A stretch of DNA of 64,000 bases from G965227875 sp965227875 (lineage in GTDB: Bacteria > Pseudomonadota > Alphaproteobacteria > Rhizobiales > JAJFHC01): NCBI GenBank assembly GCA_965227875.1, contig OZ245783.1, forward strand, positions 5,022,001 to 5,086,000, given 5' to 3'. This document shows positions 20,301-29,300 of the stretch, piece by piece. Each line of letters opens with the position of its first letter. Position 1 is the first letter of the stretch. Below the pieces are notes generated by a model. That model made no database searches. It saw only the letters and a program-made list of their open reading frames with translations, and was not told where the DNA came from. The translations under genes were made by a program, and so were the position numbers.

Positions 20301-23300
20301 CGTCGAGGATGTCGTCGCCGCCGGCAAGGCCGCCTTCGTCCCCGAAGTCGCCGATAAGCGTGTCGTCGCCATCACCGCCCGAGAGCGTGTCGATGCCCGT
20401 CCCGCCCCACAGCGTGTCATGGCCCGAACCGCCCGTGATCTGGTCGTCCCACTGCGAGCCGTTCACGATCTCGATGCTGACCAGCGTGTCCGTACCGCCC
20501 TTGCCGTCGTCGATCACCTGGCCGGAACCCAGGCTCAGGTCCACCACGATGCCGGACGTCGAATCCGCATGGTCGATCCGGTCCTGTCCCGCACCGCCGT
20601 CGATCAGGTCGTCGCCGCCGGAGCCACGGAACCGGTTGTTATTGCCGTCGCCCGTCAGCGTGTCCGCGAAGTTCGATCCTCGCAGGTAGTTCGCGTTGAT
20701 GAACGTGTCCGTCCCGATCTGGTCGCCGTTGCCCAGGTTGTTGTCCGTGGCAATGCCCGTCACAAGGCTCGCATTGACGCCATCGGCCGCGTTCTGCCAG
20801 CTCACACGCCGCGTGCCCGCACCCGAGCCCGTGAAGTCGACGAGGTCGTCCCCGCCGCTCAGGCGGATCTCCAGGAACGTGCCGAAGCTGTTCGTGTAGC
20901 TGCCATCGGCATAGATCTGGTCGTCATGGTCACTGTCACGCAGAACGTGCAGGCCGGTGACCGTGTCGGTTCCGCCGAGACCGTCGCTGATCTCGTTGGC
21001 ATTCAGCCCGTGGCCTGCCGAGGACGACAGGTTGGCGATGATGCCGCTCGTCGAAGTCGCATAGGTGACGTTCGCCCAGTCCCACCAGTTGCCCGTGTCG
21101 ACGATCTGGATCGTGTCGTCGCCCGACCCGCCTTCGAGAAGCTCGAAGCCGCCCTGGCCGACCAGCGTGTCGTCGCCGTCACCGCCGAAGAGCCGGTCGC
21201 CCGACCCGAAGAAGGCCGCGGTCGCGTTGAGCGGCGCACCGCCCGAGTAGATCGTGTCGTTGCCCGCACCGCCGTCGAGCCAGTCTTCGCCCGACCCGCC
21301 GTCGATGATGTCGTTGCCGGACGCACCGCTGATCCAGTCGTCGCCTGCACCGCCGTCGAGCGTGTCGTCGCCGCCGGTGATGTTGACATCGTCGCTCCAG
21401 TCGCCGGTGATGGAGTCGTTGCCGTCGCCGCCGTCGATCACGTCGTTGCCGTAGTTGCCGTCAAGCTGGTTGTCGCCCGCATCGCCGGTGATCGTGTCGT
21501 CGAACGCACCACCCTGCACGTTCTCGATGCTGATCAGCGTATCCGTGCCGCCCTTGCCGTCGTCGATCACCTGGCCGGACGCCAGGCTCAGGTCCACCAC
21601 GATACCCGACGTGGAATCTCCATGGTCGATCCGGTCCTGTCCCGCGCCACCGTCGATCAGGTCGTCCCCGCCCGAGCCCCGGAACCGGTTGTCGTTGCCG
21701 TCGCCCGTCAGCGTGTCGGCGAAGTTCGACCCCCGCAGGTAGTTCGCGTTGATGAACGTGTCCGTCCCGATCTGGTCGCCATTGCCGAGATCGTTGTCCA
21801 CCGCCGTGCCCGTCACCAGGCTCGCGTTCACGCCATCGGCCGCGTTCTGCCAGCTGATCCGCCGTGTGCCCGCACCCGAACCGGTGAAGTCCGCGAGGTC
21901 GTCGCCGCCGCTCAGGCGGATCTCCAGGAACGTGCCGAAGCTGTTCGTGTAGCTGCCGTCCGCATAGATCTGGTCGTCATGGTCGCTGTCGCGGATCACA
22001 TGAAGGCCGGTGACCGTGTCGGTTCCGCCGAGACCGTCGCTGATCTCGTTGGCGCCGAGACCGTGGCCTGCCGAGGAGGACAGGTTGGCCACGATCCCGC
22101 TCGTCGAGGTCGCGTAGTTGACGATCGCCCAGTCCCAGAACGCGCCGGGATCGGTGATCTGGATCGTGTCGTCGCCCGCACCGCCTTCGAGGATCGCGTA
22201 ACCGCCCTGGCCGATAAGCGTATCGTCGCCGTCGCCGCCGAAGAGCCGGTCGCCCGACCCGAAGTAGTTCGCCGCGATCGTGTACGGCGCACCGCCCGAA
22301 TAGATCGTGTCGTTGCCGACACCGCCTTCGAGCCAGTCGTCGCCCGCACCGCCGTCGATGATGTCGTCGCCGCCGAGCAGGTTCGTCGCATCGCCGAAGT
22401 CGCCGATCAGCGTGTCGTTGCCGTCGCCGCCGGTCAGCGTGTCGTTGCCGTACTGGCCCCAGATCGTGTCGTCGCCGGCACTGCCCGTGATCTGGTCGGC
22501 GAAATACCCCCCGTTGATCACCTCGATGTTGCTGATCGTGTCCGTCGAGCCGAACCCGTCGTCGATCACCTGGCCGGTCCCCAGGCTCAGGTCGATCACC
22601 AGCCCGCCCGGCGAATCCCAGTGCTCGAGACGGTCCGTGCCGCCCCCGCCGTCGATCGTGTCATTGCCGTCCGAACCCCGGAAGCGCTCGTTCGCACCCG
22701 AGCCCGTCAGCGTGTCGTCGAAGTACGAACCGCGCAGCTGGTTGGCGTTGATGAACGTGTCCGTCCCGATCTGGTCGCCATTGCCGAGATTGTTGTCCAC
22801 CGCCGTGCCCGTCACAAGGCTGGCGTTCACGCCGTCGGCTGCATATCGCCAGCTCATCCGCCGGCCGCCGCCCGACATCCCCGTCAGGTCGACATGGTCG
22901 TCGCCGCCGCTCAGGCGCACCTCGATCCAGTTGCCGTAATTGTTGGCATGCGTGCCGTCCACGAAGATCTGGTCGTCGTGATCGCTGTCACGGATCACGT
23001 GAACGCCCGTCACATTGTCAACGCCGCCGAGACCGTCGGAGACCTCATGTGCCCCCAGCCCGTGGCCCGCCGACGTCGACAGGTTGGCCACGATCCCGCT
23101 CGTCGAGGTCTGGTAGCCGACGATGGCGAAGTCCCAGTCCACGCTGCCGAACGCGTTCGTCACCTGGATGGTGTCGTTGCCCGCACCGCCCGTCATCAGC
23201 AGGCCGCCGCCTTCCGCGATCAGCGTGTCGTCGCCGTCGCCGCCGTCCAGAACGTCGAAGCCGTTGAAGTCGAGATCCGACCCGCCGCTGCGCAGCGTGT

Positions 23301-26300
23301 CGTTGCCAAGCCCGCCGATCAGCGTGTCATTGCCGCCAAGGCCGCTGATGTCGTCATTGCCGCCAAGGCCGTCAATCACGTCCGCACCAGGCGTGCCCAC
23401 AAGAATGTCGTCGCCACTGGTGCCATAGACGGTGGAACTCACCGTAAGCGTGAACGTGTCCGAGGCGCTTGTCAGCGAACCGTCCGTCGCCGTCACCGTG
23501 ACGTCTATGCTGCCGACGTCGCCGGAGCCTGGTGTCCCGGACAGAACGCCCAGCACCGGGTCGATGGAAAGCCAGGCCGGCAGTGCGCCGCCGCCCGCGA
23601 GCTCGGCGGAATAAGTGAGACTGTCGCCGTGTACGATGTCCACGTCGTCGAAACTCGTCGAGGCATCGACGTTGAATACCGCATTGACGCTCGCTGTCGC
23701 ATCCGCGAGGGGCACCGTAACGACCGGTATGTCGTTCACGTTGTCGACGGTCAGCACGAACGTGTCGGACACCGCCGCCAGAGCGATATCCGTGGCGGTT
23801 ACCTTGATTGCGTAGGTACCTACGTCATCATTGGTCGGCGTGCCGGAAAGAATTCCCGTTACGGAATCGATGGACAGCCATGCAGGCAACGCACCGCCGC
23901 CGGACAGCTCGGCCGAATATGTCAGCGTGTCACCGGCGTCGACGTCGGAGAAATTGCCGGAGACGTCCAGCGAGAACAACGCATCTTCATTCGTGGAATC
24001 GTCTGCGATTGCCGACACGGTCGGTGCGTCATTGACGTTCAGGGCTTCTACCGTGAAATCGGCGAAGACCGACGCGGATCCACTGTCGGTCGCGGTCACG
24101 CGGACGTTGACCGATCCGACATCTGCGTTTGCCGGGGCGAACGTCAGCACACCGGTCGTGGCATTGATGGAAATCCAGGCCGGGAGCGCGCCACCGCCGA
24201 CCTGTGTCGCGGAATAACTCAGGACATCGCCGACATCCTCGTCGGCGAAACTGCCGGAGACATCGTAGTTGACGACGGAGTCCTCCTGCGCGGTCGTGTT
24301 CGCGATGCCGGTCTCGGTCGGCGCATCATTGACATCCACAACGGAGAAAGAGACGTCGAGATTGCGGGAAAGACCATAGGAATCGGTAACTTGCGCGGAA
24401 AGACTGACGAATGGTTCCGTTTCCCGGTCAAGACTTTCGGTTGCCTTCAGGCGGATGTCAGCCTGTATCGTCGTCGCATTGACGGACGATACGTTGGAGA
24501 CCTCGAAACGGGAATCCGACAATGTGATCGTCAGGTTGTCGCCGATCGTTGCCAGGTCCGGGTCCACCGCCTGGACGGTTGCGATCAAGGCACCCGCATC
24601 GTTTTCTTCCACCGGCGGCGTCACCGTTTTCACGAAACTCGTTGGCGCCGTGATCGTGTCGCCGCTTACGAAATCGATCGCCTCGACGTTGACGAGCGTG
24701 TCCGTGCCCGTGTCTGCGCCTGTGAGGCTTGTAACCGTGATGATGGAGCCGACCTGAGAGACGTCGTAGTCGGATTCCGTGCCGACATAACGCGCCGTGT
24801 CGAACCCGGCGCCACCGTCGATGATGTCATTGCCTATGCCGCCACGGATGATGTTCGCCTGGCCGTTGCCGACGAGCGAGTCGTTGAAATCCGATCCGAT
24901 GATGTTTTCGACACCCTGGACGGTGTCGGAATCGCCGGCGCCGTCGGTAGCGGTCCCGGCAGCGAGGTTCACGGTGACCGCGGCGCCGTCGCCGCTGTAG
25001 TCCACCGTATCATTGCCCGTCCCGCCGTCGAGACTATCGTTCCCCGCACCACCGATCAGGATGTCTGCATTTGCACCGCCTTCGATCTGGTCGTCGCCGT
25101 CGCCGCCGTCGATCGTGTCGTTGCCGGCACCTCCAATGAGAAGGTCGCTGTCACCCTGACCGTCGATCTGATCGTTCCCGGCAAGCCCCTCGAGAATGTC
25201 GGGAGCGGCATTGCCTGTAAGCACGTCGTCGCCGTCGGTTCCCTTGTTTCCTTCGACGTCCCCGACCAGCGGAAACGCGTTGAAGTATTCCGTTGCGAAA
25301 TTCGTCTCGTATGTGTTGCGGGCGTCGGCGATTGCCGTGGTTCCGGCACCGACATCGAAGAGGACTTCTGCCGCCTGACCGGCCACGATGGCCGTCTGGG
25401 CAAGATCCGTGAGGAACGCCGAACCGGTTATTCCCGCCGCATCGTAGGACGTCTGGGCCGAGTCATTGCCCGTCCCGATGATCGCCGCGGCGCCTTCCTC
25501 GTCGGCGGCTGATATGGTCACGCCGGCAATGGACGCCGCATCCGCGATGATAGACTCCAGCGTCGCGAAATCTGTCAGATCGAGCGGAGCCCCGAATGGC
25601 GTCGTGTTCACGGCGATGGCCACAGCCTTGAAACCGGCCTGGATCCCGTCGGCGCGGCTCACGCCCGCGCCCCCTGCCCCGTCGAGCAACCCGGCAATCT
25701 GCACCACCGCATTGTTCACCTGGGTGGCCACCGTTGCCACGAGTTCGCCGTCTGCCGCCACCGCCGGATTTGTCGAAAGCGTACCGGCGATCTGGTCGAA
25801 GTTCTGCAGGTCGACGGTTGACGGGATACCGAACGCTGTCTCGATCAGGGCTTCCGCCGTCGCGGAATTGACCGCGAACTGATCGGAAATCTCCACCATG
25901 ACCGTGGTGACCGGCGAAATGATGGTGGCCGTGGACGGTGCCAGATACTGTCCCGGGAACGGCAGCTGCGACGCAATGTCGGTGCCGCCTTCCATGACGA
26001 GGTCGCCCGACCCGCCCACGAGCCGGAAGTCGCCGTCGGAATCCGTGTTCGCCGAAACCTCGCCTGCATCCAGCACACGGTCGCCGTCCGCGTCCGCGAA
26101 CACGGTCGCACCGCTGATATACCCGTCGGGGGCCGTCAGGTCCGACACATTGTTGACGGTCAGGTTGAAGACTTCCGACACCGTCGCGCCGTCGCCGTCG
26201 GTCGCAACGATTTCGATGGCAAAAACTTCCGCCGCACCGGTGGCGACGTCGGCGTCCGGCGAGCCCGACAGTTCGCCGCTGGCCGGATCGAATTCAAGCC

Positions 26301-29300
26301 AGGCCGGAAGAGCACCGCCCCCCTGGAGCTGTGCCGAAAGGACGATGCTGTCGCCATAAGGGATATCGTCGTCGTCAAAGACGTTCGACACGTCGATGGA
26401 GAACGACTTGCCTTCATCGACCTCGCGGTCGGTAATCGGCGTGACGACGACAGGGCTGTCGTTGGTGTTGTCCACCGTCAGGCGGAAGCTCGTCGATACG
26501 GTGGCGAGGCTGCCGTCGGTGGCGGTCACCCGTATGTCCACCGCCCCGACGTCATCGTTCAGCGGCGTTCCCGAGAGAACACCGGTGGACGGGTTGATCG
26601 AAAGCCAGCCCGGCAGGGCCCCACCGCCAACCTGTGTCGCCGAAAAACTCAGCGCATCTCCGACGTCGATGTCACCGAAACTCGTCGATGCATCGAGCGT
26701 GAAGAGCGCATCCTCGTCCGTGGACGTGGCCGGGATCGGTGACAGGACAGTCGGGCCGTCATTCGTGTTGATGACGGTCAGGTCGAATGTCTCGGACACG
26801 GTCTGTAGCGAGGTGTCCTGTGCGGTGACTTCAACGGTGATCGTGCCCACGTCGCCGTTGGCGGGCGTTCCGGAAAACACGCCGGAACCGGGATCGAATG
26901 TCAGCCAGGCCGGCAGCGGGTCGCCGTTTTCCTGTGCGGCGGACAGCGTGAGGCTGTCCCCGTGTATCAGATCGTCGTCTGAGAACACCGATGACACATC
27001 GAGCGTGAAGGCGGAATCCTCGTCCGTGTCGACATCCGCGACGGGGGTGACGACGACCGGGTCGTCATTGGTATTGTCCACCGTGATCCGGAACGAAGTG
27101 GACGCCGAGGCAAGGGAACCGTCGGTCGCGGTGACCGTTACGTCGACGAAACCGACATCGTCATTGTCGGGCGTGCCCGAGAGCACGCCAGTGACGTGAT
27201 CCATGGAAAGCCACGCCGGCAATGCTCCACCACCCAGGACAGTGGCGGAATAGCTCAACACGTCGCCGACATCGGCATCCGCGAAATTCGCGGAAAGGTC
27301 GAGCGAGAACAGGGCATCCTCGTCCGTACCCACTGCACCCTGCGGCACGGTCACGACAGGTGCGTCGTTCGTGTTGCTGACAACGAGTTCGAACGTATCC
27401 GAAGCGCTCAGCGAACCATTGTCCGTCGCCGTGACCTCGACGAGTATCGTCCCGACATCGTCATTGGACGGCGTACCCGACAGCACGCCGGTCGCGGGAT
27501 CGATGCTGAGCCAGGCCGGCAGCGGATCGCCGTTGTCGAGCGTGGCGGAGAACGTCAGGATGTCTCCCGCGTCCACGTCCGAGAAGCTGGTGGAAGCGTC
27601 GAGAACGAAAACCGCATCTTCATCGGTCGACTGGTCCGCGATCGGACTCGTGACAACCGGTTGGTCGTTCTGCGCGACGACCGTGATTTCGAGGGTTTCA
27701 CTGTCCTGCAGAGAACCGCCGCTGCCGTTCGCGCCCAGATCGTCGATCAGGATCTGCAGATGGGTCTGACCGTTGTAGTCGGGATCCGGCGTGTAGATGA
27801 TGTCGGTAGCGAGCGCCGCATTGAGGTCGGTCTGGCTGCCCCGAACGACCAGCGTTCCGTCAGTTCCGTCGCCATCGACGACGACCAGTCCCGTCAGGTC
27901 GCCAAGCGCGATTTCGCCGTTCTGTACACTCAGCGTGAGTTCGAGAAGATCTGTTCCCGCGTCGACATCGCTGATCGTGACTCCCGAAATACTGAGCGGG
28001 CTGTCCTCGTCGCTGGAGAGGGGATTTACGGAGAAATACCGTGCGACAATACCGAGGCTGCTTCCGTCGACATCCGGCGTCTGCCATGCCACGACGACAT
28101 CGCCATCACCAAATGTCGCGACAGTTGGCATCCTCTGGTCGCCTGTGGCGTATCCATTGACCTGAATTTCGCCACCGACAAGATTGCCGGAGTTGTCCAG
28201 GACCTGCGCGAACACACCCCGGCCGCTGCCGTCCTGACCTTCCGACTCCCAGGCAATCAGGTAACCGCCACCGTCAAGTGCGGTCACCGTTCCCAGCGTC
28301 TGAATGCCGGATGTCGTCGTATTGATCTGGACCTCACCGGTAAGCGCGTTACCGCCGACATCGTAAAGCCGGGCGAATACGCCCATGTCGCTTCCGTCCT
28401 GGCCGATTGACGTCCAGACAACGACAAACGTTCCGTCAGGCTGCGCGGCGATACCCGTCGGATACTGCCGGTTGGCCGTCGTCGTATTGACCTGAAACTC
28501 ATCGTCGAGCGGTGTGCTGCCATCATAGATCCGGGCATACACGCCGTAGTGGTCGCCGTCCTGGCCAACGGAATGCCAGGTCGCGACGAACTTGTTGTCC
28601 GGCAAGGCAACGACCGTACCGGTTCCCTGACCGTTGTTCGTGTACTGGTTGATCCGGAACTCGCCACCGTCCGGCAGACCACTCGCGTCGTAGACCTGCC
28701 CGTAGATACCGTAAACGCTTCCGTCCTGGCCTTCCGACGTCCAGGTGACCACGTATCCGCCGTCCGTCAGTCCGGCCATTTCCGGATCGTGCTGATCGCT
28801 GGATGTGTAGGTGTTGACCTGGGTTTCTGACCAACCGGCGGTCGTGCCGTCGGCATTGTACCTCTGGGCGTAAACGCCAAGGCCGCTGCCATCCTGTCCC
28901 TGTGAGCGCCAGACGACGACGAATCCACCATCTTCCAGTCCGGCCACGTCCGTTTCGGCTTGGTGATTGTTCGTCGTCGTATTTATCTGAAATTCGGATC
29001 CGACTTTCACACCTTCAGCGTCGAAGCGTTGGCCATATACACCGCCGATGCTGCCGTCCTGACCCAGCGAATCCCATACGGCGACATATCCTCCGTCCTT
29101 CAGGCTCGCGAGTTTCGGAACGGATTGATCCGACGAAGTCTCGGTATTGACGACGAATTCAGACCCCAGCGGCGACGGCGTGGGATCGAAGGCCGGCAGG
29201 TTTATGACCGGGGCGTCATTGACGGTGTTGACGTCTATGGTGACCGTGTGCGTGGCGCTCGAAAGAGTTCCATCCGACACTTCGAAATCGAAACTCGCAT

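Noticed and set aside
12000..23400. Possible CRISPR-like or tandem non-coding repeats
   Set aside because: The periodic sequence encodes in-frame RTX nonapeptides and larger modules. There are no constant repeats with unique spacers of CRISPR size and no cas genes.
19579..25512. 1977-codon plus-strand open frame opposite the RTX gene
   Set aside because: Same cause: stop-free antisense of repeats and cadherin-like modules, with no ribosome site and no recognisable fold. A shorter one at 17218-19305 is rejected for the same reason.
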